Shown one piece after another: positions 36,392 to 44,264 of a DNA stretch of 64,000 nucleotides. Source of the stretch: JAFAZJ01 sp050183765 (GTDB lineage: Bacteria > Pseudomonadota > Alphaproteobacteria > Reyranellales > Reyranellaceae); the NCBI GenBank assembly GCA_050183765.1, contig JBFXAZ010000015.1, positions 1 through 64,000 on the forward strand, written 5' to 3'. The position numbers and the translations under genes were made by a program. Numbering within the stretch: position 1 is the first letter of the stretch; each line of letters begins with the position of its first letter. The notes beneath the pieces were generated by a model. The model worked only from the letters and a program-made list of their open reading frames with translations. It was not told where the DNA came from and ran no database searches.

Positions 36392-37675
36392 ATGAACGTC
36401 CAGGCCAAGTCAGTCGATTCGGATGTCGCAGCGGCGATCGCCGACATGGGCGCGCGCGCGCGTGGCGCGGCCGTGGCCCTGCGCGTGGCGTCGAGCGCGG
36501 CCAAGAATGCCGCCCTGGTCGAGGCGGCGCGCCTGATCCGGGCCGAGGCCGCGGCGATCCTCGACGCCAACGCCAAGGATATGGCGGCCGCCCGCGAGCG
36601 CGGCCTGACCGCGGCGCTGCTCGACCGGCTGGAGCTCAACCCGGCGCGTGTCGAAGCGATGGCGCACGGGCTCGACGACATTGTCGCCCTGCCCGATCCG
36701 GTGGGCCAGACGATCGAGGAATGGTCGCGGCCCAATGGCCTGAGGATCGCGCGGGTACGCGTGCCGATCGGCTGCATCGGTGTGATCTACGAATCGCGGC
36801 CCAACGTCACTGCCGACGCCGGCGCGCTCTGCCTGAAATCGGGCAATGCGGTGATCCTGCGCGGCGGCTCGGAGAGCTTCCATTCCTCGCGCGCCATCGT
36901 CGCGTGCCTGCGCCGGGGCCTCGCCAAGGCCGGGCTGCCCGAGGATTGCGTGCAACTGGTGCCGACCACCGACCGCGCCGCGGTCGGCGAGATGCTGCGC
37001 GCCACCGAGCATCTCAACCTCATCGTGCCGCGCGGCGGCAAACCGCTGATCGAGCGGGTGATGGCGGAGAGCCGGGTCCCGGTGCTCAAGCATTTCGACG
37101 GGCTGTGCCACGTCTACGTCGACCGCGACGCCGACATCGCCATGGCGCGCGACGTCGTGGCCAATGCCAAGATGCGCCGCGTCGGCGTCTGCGGTGCGGC
37201 CGAAACGCTGCTGATCGACCGCGCGGCGCTGGCCACCCATGCCAGGCCGGTGATCGACCGGCTGATCGAGCTGGGCTGCGAGGTGCGCGGCGACGCCGAG
37301 GTGCGCCGTCTCGACAACCGTGTCGGCGAGGCTACCGAGCAGGACTGGCGCACCGAATATCTCGCGCCGGTGATCTCGGTCGCGGCGGTCGATGGCGTCG
37401 CGGGCGCAGCGAAGCACATCGCCACCTACGGCTCCGGCCACACCGAGTCGATCGTCACCGACAACGCGGCCACGGCGGAGCGCTTCCTCGCCGATGTCGA
37501 CAGCGCCATCGTCATGCACAACGCCTCGACGCAGTTCGCCGACGGCTTCGAGTTCGGGCTGGGCGCCGAGATCGGCATTTCGACCGACCGCCTGCACGCG
37601 CGCGGGCCGGTCGGCCTGGTCGAGCTGACGACCTACAAGAACATCGTGCGCGGCGCCGGCACGATCAGGCCCTAG
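36392..37675 (+). CDS. proA: Glutamate-5-semialdehyde dehydrogenase (gamma-glutamyl phosphate reductase)
   Basis: A 427-residue second enzyme of proline biosynthesis. It reduces the product of ProB with NADPH to glutamate semialdehyde. The catalytic Cys sits in RRVGVCGAAETLLID, and NVTADAGALCLKSGNAVILRGG is the nucleotide-binding part. The C-terminus EIGISTDRLHARGPVGLVEL is standard. The start at 36392 follows a 119-bp gap from the divergent PhzF gene. It heads a unit with the secreted protein, nadD, rsfS and rlmH. Confidence 0.96.
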   Translation: MNVQAKSVDSDVAAAIADMGARARGAAVALRVASSAAKNAALVEAARLIRAEAAAILDANAKDMAAARERGLTAALLDRLELNPARVEAMAHGLDDIVALPDPVGQTIEEWSRPNGLRIARVRVPIGCIGVIYESRPNVTADAGALCLKSGNAVILRGGSESFHSSRAIVACLRRGLAKAGLPEDCVQLVPTTDRAAVGEMLRATEHLNLIVPRGGKPLIERVMAESRVPVLKHFDGLCHVYVDRDADIAMARDVVANAKMRRVGVCGAAETLLIDRAALATHARPVIDRLIELGCEVRGDAEVRRLDNRVGEATEQDWRTEYLAPVISVAAVDGVAGAAKHIATYGSGHTESIVTDNAATAERFLADVDSAIVMHNASTQFADGFEFGLGAEIGISTDRLHARGPVGLVELTTYKNIVRGAGTIRP

Positions 37676-37677
37676 GC

Positions 37678-38235
37678 ATGAAGCAAGCCTTTCTGCGATG
37701 GGCGGTGGCCGCAGTGCTGGCGCTCGCGGCGTTGCCAGCGCAGGCCGCGCCCGGCGATCGCCAGCGCACGCGCAGCTATCCCTTCGTGCGTATCGACCAG
37801 GGCCTGGGCCGCACCAACGGACCGGTCGAGACCAATGTCGTGCCGCTGTGGCCGGTGCGCTCGTGCTTCGGCTGGGTCGTGGTGCTGCGCGGCGGCTACC
37901 GCATCGTCGAGGTGACGGAGATCCAGCACGCGCCGGGACCGACGCGCTTCACCGGCTCGGGCTTCGAGATCAACCCGAAGTCCGATGGCACGACGTTGAA
38001 AACGCACATGCCGGTGATCGACGGCAAGATCAGCCACAGCTGGTGCGTCAACGATGCCGACCCGCCGGGCGAATGGCGCTTCCAGATCTACGTCGACGGC
38101 GTCTTCATCGCGGAATTCCGCTTCTGCGGCATCCGCCTGCCCGAGCGCGAGCCGTTCAAGCTCGTGGAGCTGGCGTGCCGCACCACCGCGCCGACATCTT
38201 CCCTCTCCCCGCTTGCGGGGAGAGGGTTTGGGTGA
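37678..38235 (+). CDS. Secreted protein of unknown function, paralogue of the gene at 56670
   Basis: A 185-residue exported protein with a clear signal peptide (MKQAFLRWAVAAVLALAALPAQAAPG, cut after AQA). The mature part contains ETNVVPLWPVRSCFGWVVVL, then HSWCVNDADPPGEWRFQIYVDG and FRFCGI. The same pattern (ETN..PL...CFGW, W-C...D-DPPG, FxFC) recurs in the protein encoded at 56670-57284, so they are paralogues. Three conserved Cys suggest a disulfide. The last residues (TSSLSPLAGRGFG) are encoded by repeat R5, so the original C-terminus may have been replaced. It begins 2 bp after proA. Confidence 0.82.
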   Translation: MKQAFLRWAVAAVLALAALPAQAAPGDRQRTRSYPFVRIDQGLGRTNGPVETNVVPLWPVRSCFGWVVVLRGGYRIVEVTEIQHAPGPTRFTGSGFEINPKSDGTTLKTHMPVIDGKISHSWCVNDADPPGEWRFQIYVDGVFIAEFRFCGIRLPEREPFKLVELACRTTAPTSSLSPLAGRGFG

Positions 38236-38319
38236 GGGGTTGCGTGCGACAGCCACGCCGTCACGGTCCGTTCCGCCGTGCCCCTCACCCCGACCCTCTC
38301 CCCGCAGGCGGGGAGAGGG
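38201..38319. repeat. Palindromic intergenic repeat, family R5
   Basis: A hairpin ccctctccccgc/gcggggagaggg at each end and inner arms gtgagggg/cccctcac form a cruciform-like element. It overlaps the 3' end of the preceding secreted-protein gene, and its right end GGGGAGAGGGAG gives nadD its ribosome-binding site. Confidence 0.85.
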
Positions 38320-38332
38320 AGTAGGACGCGTG

Positions 38333-38926
38333 ATGCGCGCCGCGCCGCGCCTGACCGACCGGCGCATCGGATTGCTTGGCGGCTCGTTCAACCCGGCGCA
38401 CGAAGGCCATGTGCACATCTCGCTCGAGGCGCTGAAGCGGCTCGGCCTTGACGAGGTGTGGTGGCTGGTCTCGCCGCAGAACCCGCTGAAGGCGGCCGCC
38501 GGCATGGCGAGCCTGGCCGATCGCATGACGGGCGCGCGCGCTCTTGCCGCGCGGCATCGGCGGCTGCGCGTCACCGATCTCGAGCGCAAGCTGGGCACGC
38601 GCTACACCATCGACACCGTGCGCGCGCTGCGGCGGCGCCATCCGCGCGCGCGCTTCGTCTGGCTGATGGGCGCCGACAACCTCAGGCAGCTGCCGCGCTG
38701 GAAGGACTGGCCGGCGTTGGTCGAATCCATCCCCATCGCCGTGATCGACCGCCCAGGCTTCGCGCCGGCGGCACTTTCCGGTGCCCCGGCGCATCGATAT
38801 GCTGGCGCCCGGCTGCCGCCTGCCGCGGCGCGCTCGCTGGCCGATCGCGCCGCGCCGGCCTGGACCTTCCTCTACACGCGGCTGAACCCGCTTTCGGCCA
38901 CGGCGTTGCGCAACCACCAGATTTGA
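38333..38926 (+). CDS. nadD: Nicotinate-nucleotide adenylyltransferase
   Basis: A 197-residue enzyme that joins nicotinate mononucleotide to ATP in NAD synthesis. The nucleotidyl-transferase motif GLLGGSFNPAHEGH is complete (HxGH), followed by WWLVSPQNPLK and VWLMGADNLRQLPRWKDW. The C-terminal SATALRN is the SxTxxR-like ATP-binding end. I use the ATG at 38333; a GTG three bases earlier is equally placed behind the R5-derived ribosome-binding site. The gene order nadD-rsfS-rlmH is the usual alphaproteobacterial arrangement. Confidence 0.95.
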   Translation: MRAAPRLTDRRIGLLGGSFNPAHEGHVHISLEALKRLGLDEVWWLVSPQNPLKAAAGMASLADRMTGARALAARHRRLRVTDLERKLGTRYTIDTVRALRRRHPRARFVWLMGADNLRQLPRWKDWPALVESIPIAVIDRPGFAPAALSGAPAHRYAGARLPPAAARSLADRAAPAWTFLYTRLNPLSATALRNHQI

Positions 38927-38939
38927 CCGGGAGATCGTC

Positions 38940-39356
38940 ATTCCGACCCGCTCCAAGCCCGCCACCGCCCAGTCGACCGCGCTGAAGGATCTGATCGTCG
39001 CGTCGCTCGACGACGACAAGGCCGAGAACATCGTCGCGCTCGACATCGCCGGCAAGACCGCGATGGCCGACTGGATGGTGATCGCCAGCGGCCGCTCGAC
39101 GCGCCAGGTCGCGGCCATGGCCGATCACCTGCTCGAGAAACTCAAGGAGGCCGGCCATCGCGGCGCGTCGAGCGAGGGCAAGGCGGTGGGCGACTGGGTG
39201 CTGGTCGACGCCGGCGACGTGATCGTGCACGTCTTCCGTCCGGAGATTCGCGAGCTCTATCAGCTCGAGCGCATGTGGTCGTTCCCGGACGATGAGGCCG
39301 AGGCCAAGCCGAAGCGCAAGCGCAAGAAGGCGGCCCCCACCGAGGACGCCGCCTGA
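38940..39356 (+). CDS. rsfS: Ribosomal silencing factor RsfS, apparent AUU start
   Basis: RsfS binds ribosomal protein uL14 and blocks subunit joining during starvation. The domain runs from LKDLIVASLDDDKAENIVAL through GKTAMADWMVIASGRSTRQV and ELYQLERMWSF, with a Lys-rich tail, 138 residues in all. The first ATG (39063) would delete 41 residues, including conserved core, and no GTG or TTG occurs in frame before it. An ATT at 38940 lies 6 nt after GGGAG and is the best start. AUU is a known rare initiator (infC). An alternative is CTG near 38982. Confidence 0.88.
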   Translation: MPTRSKPATAQSTALKDLIVASLDDDKAENIVALDIAGKTAMADWMVIASGRSTRQVAAMADHLLEKLKEAGHRGASSEGKAVGDWVLVDAGDVIVHVFRPEIRELYQLERMWSFPDDEAEAKPKRKRKKAAPTEDAA

Positions 39357-39814
39357 TCCGGCTGACCATCGCCGCCGTCGGCCGCGCGCGGCCCGGGCCG
39401 GAGCGCGATCTCTACGAGCAGTACGCGCGGCGCATCACCTGGCCGCTCAGCCTGCGCGAGGTCGAGGAGCGCCGCCGCCTCCCTGCCCGCGAGCTGATGG
39501 CCCGCGAGGGCGAGCTCTTGCGAGCCGCCTGCCCGGCGGGCGCGACCCTGGTGGCGCTCGACCGGCGCGGCAAGGTTCTCGACAGCGCCGGCTTCGCCCA
39601 GCGGCTGGGCAAGTGGCGCGACGACGGCGTGGCCGATCTCGCCTTTCTGATCGGCGGTGCCGACGGCCATACGGACGCGCTGCTCAAGGACTGCACGCTC
39701 GGCCTGTCGTTCGGCGCGATGACCTGGCCGCATCTTCTGGCGCGCGCCATGCTGGCCGAGCAGATCTATCGCGCCCAGCAGATCCTCGCCGGTCACCCCT
39801 ATCACCGCGAATGA
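39356..39814 (+). CDS. rlmH: 23S rRNA (pseudouridine-1915 N3) methyltransferase RlmH, apparent AUC start
   Basis: A 152-residue SPOUT methyltransferase. The expected N-terminus RLTIAAVGRARPGPERDLY is directly encoded, but the codon before it, where ATG belongs, is ATC at 39356-39358, overlapping the rsfS stop as TGATC. The SAM-binding knot LAFLIGGADGH and LSFGAMTWPHLLARAMLAEQ and the ending QQILAGHPYHRE are complete. The first ATG in frame (39497) would remove 47 residues of the domain. A CTG at 39353 is another possible start. The gene should be functional and coupled to rsfS. Confidence 0.9.
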   Translation: MRLTIAAVGRARPGPERDLYEQYARRITWPLSLREVEERRRLPARELMAREGELLRAACPAGATLVALDRRGKVLDSAGFAQRLGKWRDDGVADLAFLIGGADGHTDALLKDCTLGLSFGAMTWPHLLARAMLAEQIYRAQQILAGHPYHRE

Positions 39815-39830
39815 TCGTCGGAGTCCCCGC

Positions 39831-40589
39831 ATGCCCACCGTCACCCGCGCCATCCTCGTCACCGGTGCGTCGTCAGGCATTGGCGCCGCAACCTGCGCGG
39901 CGCTGACCGCGCCCGGCGTCGGCATCGCCATCCACGCGCGCAGGAACAGGGAGGGCGCCGAGCGCATCGCGCAGTCGGTGGCGGCTGCGGGCGGCACGCC
40001 GATGGTCGTGCAGTGCGACCTCGCCGAGCCCAACGCGGCGGCGCAGCTGGTCGAAGAGGTCGCCAGGCATTTCGGACGGCTCGACGTGGTGGTCAGCAAC
40101 GCCGGCTTCGCCGACCGCCGGCCGATCGGCGAGATCGACCGGCCGGGCTACGACGCCTCGATCGCCAGCATGCAGAACGCCTTCTTCGACCTGATCGGCG
40201 CGGCACGGCCATGGCTGGAGAAGGCCACCGATGGCCGCGTCGTGGCGGTCTCGTCCTTCGTCGCGCATGCGATGGGCCGCGGCCTGCCGCTGTTTCCGGC
40301 CACGGCGGCGGCCAAGGCCGGCGTCGAGGCGATGGCGCGCGCCTTCGCCGTGCAGATCGCGCCCTACGGCGTGACGGTGAACTGCGTCGCGCCGGGCTTC
40401 GTCGAGAAGGATCCCGGCGCGCACTCGGCGCTGACGCCCGGCCGCCGCACCGAGCTGGAGCGCATGATCCCGGCCGGCCGTTTCGGCAAGCCTACGGATA
40501 TCGCCGCCGCCATCGCCTTCCTCTGCTCGCCGGCGGCGTCCTACATCACCGGGCAGACGCTGCACGTCGATGGCGGCGTGACGCTGTGA
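39831..40589 (+). CDS. SDR-family oxidoreductase lacking the catalytic tyrosine
   Basis: A 252-residue short-chain dehydrogenase fold. The cofactor motif VTGASSGIGAAT, the NAG motif VVSNAGF and the terminal TGQTLHVDGG are classical. After the catalytic Ser (VAVSSFVAH) the YxxxK position reads TAAAK in PATAAAKAGVEAM: the Lys is kept but the Tyr is Thr. Normal 3-oxoacyl reductase activity is therefore doubtful, and a different chemistry or a binding role is possible. It starts 16 bp after rlmH with no obvious operon partner beyond it; the next gene is convergent. Confidence 0.85.
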   Translation: MPTVTRAILVTGASSGIGAATCAALTAPGVGIAIHARRNREGAERIAQSVAAAGGTPMVVQCDLAEPNAAAQLVEEVARHFGRLDVVVSNAGFADRRPIGEIDRPGYDASIASMQNAFFDLIGAARPWLEKATDGRVVAVSSFVAHAMGRGLPLFPATAAAKAGVEAMARAFAVQIAPYGVTVNCVAPGFVEKDPGAHSALTPGRRTELERMIPAGRFGKPTDIAAAIAFLCSPAASYITGQTLHVDGGVTL

Positions 40590-40592
40590 GGA

Positions 40593-41093
40593 TCAGCCGG
40601 TGGGCTTCTTCCCCTTCTTGTAGGCCTCGATCGCCGCCTTCAGCATGCGGTGCTCTTGGCAACCGAAGGTGCAGAACGAGTCGAGCCGCTTGAGCAGGAT
40701 TTCGGCGTTGGCCAGGTCGTCGAGCATGAGATAGGCCTCGCCCATGTACTCGTGCGCGCCCAGGTGCTTGGGATCGATCTCCATCGCGCGCTGGTAGTAG
40801 GTCAGCGAGGCGCGCGGGTTGCCGCTCTTGCGCGTGGCGTAGCCCAGCAGGTTCCAGGCCTCGGGATTGCGCGGCTCTGCCTGGGTCGCCTTGTTCAGCG
40901 ACGCGATCGCGCCGGCGTAGTCCTTGCGGTCGATCGCGGCCTTGGCGGCGGTGAAATCGGCATTGGCCGAGGCCCGCGGCGCGCTGCCGCTGGCACCGCC
41001 GCTCCCACCGCCAGCGGCATGCGCCAAGGTGACCGGCAGCGCGAAAGCGGCCGACAAGGCGGCGGCGCAGGCGAAGCGAAGCGTCGGATGCAT
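40593..41093 (-). CDS. Exported tetratricopeptide-repeat protein
   Basis: A 166-residue protein with a signal peptide (MHPTLRFACAAALSAAFALPVTLAHA) and a Gly/Ser-rich linker. Two or three TPR units follow (AAIDRKDYAGAIASLNKATQ, AWNLLGYATRKSGNPRASLT, AHEYMGEAYLMLDDLANAEI). Two Cys in CTFGCQEH near the C-terminus could form a disulfide or bind a metal. It probably is a periplasmic scaffold. The ATG at 41093 starts the signal peptide, and an upstream in-frame extension lacks support. Confidence 0.85.
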   Translation of the reverse strand: MHPTLRFACAAALSAAFALPVTLAHAAGGGSGGASGSAPRASANADFTAAKAAIDRKDYAGAIASLNKATQAEPRNPEAWNLLGYATRKSGNPRASLTYYQRAMEIDPKHLGAHEYMGEAYLMLDDLANAEILLKRLDSFCTFGCQEHRMLKAAIEAYKKGKKPTG

Positions 41094-41189
41094 GATCCCC
41101 TCCGTAAACGGGTATTGCCACCATAGTACCCCGGAACCGTGACGCTTGTTCCCCAGGGCACAGCCGCCCACACGACTTCGTGACGCCGG

Positions 41190-42851
41190 TCAGCTTTCGG
41201 CAAGCAGCGCGGCCTCCTTGACGACATGCACGCGCAGGCGCTCCTCGCGGCCACGCACCTCGACCTCGTGCCGTTCGCCGAGATCGAGCTTCACGCCGGC
41301 GAGATCGAGCAGGTCCTGCGACACGACCAGCTGGGCGGTGAACTCCTTGCTCTGCGCCTCCAGGCGGGCGGCCGTGTTCACCGTGTCGCCGATCGCCGTC
41401 AGGCTGGTGGCGCGGCCATGCCCGAGATCGCCGACGATCGCCGGACCGGCGTGGACGCCGATGCCGATGCGCAGCGGCCGGTCGATCTCGCCGCTCAGCG
41501 ACTCGTTGAAATCCTCGATGGCGAGCCCGATGCGGCGCGCGGCGTCGAGCGATTGACGCGCCGCCTGCGCGCCGTCGACATCGAGACCGAAGAGCGCCAT
41601 CACGCCGTCGCCGATGAACTTGTCGACGCGGCCGCCGGCATCCTCGATCGCCTGGCCGACGACGCGGAAATAGCGGTTGAGGATGAACACCACGTCGTAG
41701 GGCAGGCGCTTCTCGGAGAAGGCGGTGAAGCCGCGCAGGTCGACGAACATCACCGCGATCATGCGCTCGCCGCCCATCGACAGCCTGGTGCCGGAATAGG
41801 CATCCGACGGCTGCGCGCCGGCGGGCAGCAAGGGCGCGACGCGATACACGCCGGGCGGCGGCCGGAGCTGGCAGGCCAGGCGCACGTTGGCCGGCGCGCC
41901 GAAACGCGACAGCACGCGCTGCTCGGCGGCATCCGGCGGCGGCAGCTTCTCGCTGTCGGGTCCGACGATGCGCACGCGGCAGGTCGAGCAGCGGCCGCGC
42001 CCGCCGCACACCGAGGCGTGCGGGATGTCGTTCAGCCGGCTGATGTCGAGCACACTGAGGCCGGCCTGTGCGACGACGTTGCGGCCGCTGGCATAGCTCA
42101 GGCGCACCTCGCCGGCGCGCCGTGCCACCCAGGTCCTCACCCGCCGCGCGCCCAGCACGCCGAGCAGCAGCACCGCCCCGGCGAGCTTCAGGCCGTCGGA
42201 GAGCGCGTAGATGCGATCGACGTCCTCGAGCGTCGGCGGATTGGTCGAGCCGATGGCGGCGCGCATTCGCTCGGTGTCGAGGCTGAGCTCGAGCACCTTG
42301 CCGACGCCGACACCGACGCCGGCGAGGGCGAGCGCCGGCACCACGAGCGCCGCGCCGTAGAGCCAGGGCAGCGCTCCTGGATACCAGGGTTTCAGCCGCC
42401 AGTTGAAATGCAGGCCGATGCAGCCATGGACCCACACGACCAGCAGAAACCCCGTCTGTCGCGCCGCCGCCCAGGCACTGTCGGCCATCGGCAGCAGCAC
42501 CCAAAGATAGTTCGTGTTGACGTCGTAGAAGTCGTGGGCGATGCGCGTGCCGACGATATGCGTCATGCCCAGCGGCACGATCGAGAGGCCCAGCACGAGC
42601 TGCGTCCATTGCCAGAGCGTCAGCCTGAGCGAGCGGCGGCAGAACAGCGCCCACAGCGCCAGCGCGATGTGCGCGAGGAAGGCACCGTACAGCACCGCGG
42701 TGCCCGGCAGGCTGCGCCAGACGAGGGCGGCCACGTCCATCACCGCGTCGGCGAGCGACACCGACGCCAGCACCATCGCGTGATTGATCAGATGCGTCGT
42801 CGCATACGCGAACAGCGCGATTCCCGACCACAGGCGCAGGCGCGCGAGCAT
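41190..42851 (-). CDS. Membrane-anchored class III adenylate/guanylate cyclase with an internal 2Fe-2S ferredoxin domain
   Basis: A 553-residue three-part protein. Residues 1-235 hold about six membrane helices with spaced His (H20, H24, H61, H98, H142, H148), similar in pattern to haem-b-binding cyclase anchors. Residues 245-340 are a plant-type ferredoxin with Cys 282, 288, 291 and 327 (VCGGRGRCSTCR, RLACQLR). Residues 355-545 are the cyclase: the metal Asp in FVDLRGFTAFSE (D371), KFIGDGVMALFG and DTVNTAARLE. This suggests cAMP synthesis controlled by the redox or quinone state of the membrane. Its stop is near the TPR gene, both on the minus strand. Confidence 0.9.
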   Translation of the reverse strand: MLARLRLWSGIALFAYATTHLINHAMVLASVSLADAVMDVAALVWRSLPGTAVLYGAFLAHIALALWALFCRRSLRLTLWQWTQLVLGLSIVPLGMTHIVGTRIAHDFYDVNTNYLWVLLPMADSAWAAARQTGFLLVVWVHGCIGLHFNWRLKPWYPGALPWLYGAALVVPALALAGVGVGVGKVLELSLDTERMRAAIGSTNPPTLEDVDRIYALSDGLKLAGAVLLLGVLGARRVRTWVARRAGEVRLSYASGRNVVAQAGLSVLDISRLNDIPHASVCGGRGRCSTCRVRIVGPDSEKLPPPDAAEQRVLSRFGAPANVRLACQLRPPPGVYRVAPLLPAGAQPSDAYSGTRLSMGGERMIAVMFVDLRGFTAFSEKRLPYDVVFILNRYFRVVGQAIEDAGGRVDKFIGDGVMALFGLDVDGAQAARQSLDAARRIGLAIEDFNESLSGEIDRPLRIGIGVHAGPAIVGDLGHGRATSLTAIGDTVNTAARLEAQSKEFTAQLVVSQDLLDLAGVKLDLGERHEVEVRGREERLRVHVVKEAALLAES

Positions 42852-42866
42852 GGGGCGGGAGAAGCC

Positions 42867-43232
42867 TTAGGTCCGCACGATCGACAGAACCGCTTCCGGC
42901 GGGCGGCCGATCGCCGCCTTGCCGTCGGACACGACGAGCGGCCGCTGCAGCAGGATCGGATGCTTCGCGATCAGCTCGACCGCGTCCTTGCGCGTGAGCG
43001 TCGCGGCCTTCTTGCCGGATGCCTTGAACTCCGCCTCGCCGCTGCGCACCAGCGCGCGCGGCTCGACGCCGAGCTGGTCGAGCAGGGTCTCGATCTCCTT
43101 TTTCGACGGCGGATCCTTGAGATACTCGCGCACCACGGGCTCGATACCCTTGTCGCGCAACAGCGCCAGCGTCTCGCGCGACTTGGTGCAGCGCGGGTTG
43201 TGCCAGATGGTGACTGCCTTGCCCTTCGCCAT
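42867..43232 (-). CDS. arsC: ArsC-family arsenate reductase-like protein
   Basis: A 121-residue thioredoxin-fold protein. The active Cys lies in IWHNPRCTKSRETLALL, and the three Arg residues of glutaredoxin-type ArsC are present in LVRSGE, LLQRPLVV and AIGRPP. The family reduces arsenate with glutathione and glutaredoxin; YffB-like members have other roles. No arsenite pump or ArsR regulator lies nearby. The start is the ATG at 43232 after AAGGGGAGCGAC. It is 15 bp before the cyclase start, so the two may be cotranscribed. Confidence 0.88.
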   Translation of the reverse strand: MAKGKAVTIWHNPRCTKSRETLALLRDKGIEPVVREYLKDPPSKKEIETLLDQLGVEPRALVRSGEAEFKASGKKAATLTRKDAVELIAKHPILLQRPLVVSDGKAAIGRPPEAVLSIVRT

Positions 43233-43243
43233 GTCGCTCCCCT

Positions 43244-43723
43244 TCAGTCGCAGCGATACTGCCACGGCGTCTCCCTGCCGTTGCCGGTGAAACGGCCGTC
43301 CTTCACCGTGTAGACGCCATCGGGCCCGTGGTTCCAAAGTGCGCGCACACGGTCGGGCCGGTCATGCGTCAGGGCGAAGGTGCGGATCTGGCCGCCGAGC
43401 GACTGGAAGTCGACCACCAGGGTCAGCGATCCGTCGGCATTGATGGTCGCGCCAATGACCTCATTGCTGTCGTTGCGGCTCTTGTCGCCGTAGACGCGTT
43501 CGGTCATCACCTTGCCGCCCAGCCACTTCACGTAGCGGATGTGGATATGGTTGCCGGCCGGGGGCTGACCGCAATCGAGCGACCAGGTGCCGAGCAGGCC
43601 CCATTTTTCCAGCGTGTCGGCGACCGCGGCGGTGTGCTTGCCGCTTTGCGGCGACTGAGCGAAAGCGCTCGCGACGCCGAACGCGAGGCTGGTCAGGACG
43701 ACAATCGTGCGGATCAGCGACAT
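43244..43723 (-). CDS. Exported protein of unknown function
   Basis: A 159-residue protein with a signal peptide (MSLIRTIVVLTSLAFGVASAFAQSP). The mature part has LEKWGLLGTWSLDCGQPPAG and repeated short beta-strand segments (GATINADGSLTLVVDF, VYTVKDGRFTGNGRETPW), consistent with a small lipocalin-like or beta-barrel domain. Two Cys, one in SLDCGQ and one at the C-terminus (YRCD), could form a disulfide. It lies between recX and arsC, all on the minus strand. I do not recognise a function. Confidence 0.75.
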   Translation of the reverse strand: MSLIRTIVVLTSLAFGVASAFAQSPQSGKHTAAVADTLEKWGLLGTWSLDCGQPPAGNHIHIRYVKWLGGKVMTERVYGDKSRNDSNEVIGATINADGSLTLVVDFQSLGGQIRTFALTHDRPDRVRALWNHGPDGVYTVKDGRFTGNGRETPWQYRCD

Positions 43724-43727
43724 GGGC

Positions 43728-44264
43728 TCACTCCAGCAGCTCGTCCGCATCCTTGGCGTCGATGACGCGGCGCGCAAGGCCCAGCGCGAAGCCGGCACGG
43801 CCCATCGCGGCGAGGTGCTTGTCGCGCCGGTCGCGTCGCACCGCGGGATCGGCGAAGGGTCCCAGCCGCCGCCGCCGCGCGAGCGCCACCGCCGCGGCGA
43901 GTTCGCCGTCGCCGCCGGCCGCGTCGCGCAGGCGCGACAGCGCGTGATCGACGTCCTCGCGCCCGACGCGTGCCAGCACGAGCTTCTCGCGGATGCGCCG
44001 CTGCGAGGTGCCGCGCCGGCTGAGCGCGCCAGCCTTGTGCTCGGCGAAGCGGCGGTCGTCGAGAATGCCGGCCTTCACATATCGCCCGACAATCCCCTCG
44101 ATCACCGCCTCGGCGTCGTCCACCACGGGAGCCTCAGCATGGCGCGCCTTGCGCACGCGGCGCAGCAGCACCTCGCGCAGCCGGCCCGCCGAGCTGGCGT
44201 AGCGCTCCATGTAGGACGTGGCGATGTTCTCCAGCCGCTTCGCCGTGATCGGCTTGACGATCAC
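43728..44264 (-). CDS. recX: RecX-family regulatory protein
   Basis: A 178-residue helical protein with the three-repeat RecX fold: SYMERYASSAGRLREVLLRR, VGRYVKAGILDDRRFAEHKA and LSRRGTSQRRIREKL. RecX binds RecA filaments and limits recombination and SOS activity. The gene is usually near recA, but here its GTG start at 44264 overlaps the stop of an acyl-CoA carboxyltransferase gene (GTGA), a pairing that appears accidental. The ending FALGLARRVIDAKDADELLE is intact. Confidence 0.88.
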   Translation of the reverse strand: MIVKPITAKRLENIATSYMERYASSAGRLREVLLRRVRKARHAEAPVVDDAEAVIEGIVGRYVKAGILDDRRFAEHKAGALSRRGTSQRRIREKLVLARVGREDVDHALSRLRDAAGGDGELAAAVALARRRRLGPFADPAVRRDRRDKHLAAMGRAGFALGLARRVIDAKDADELLE

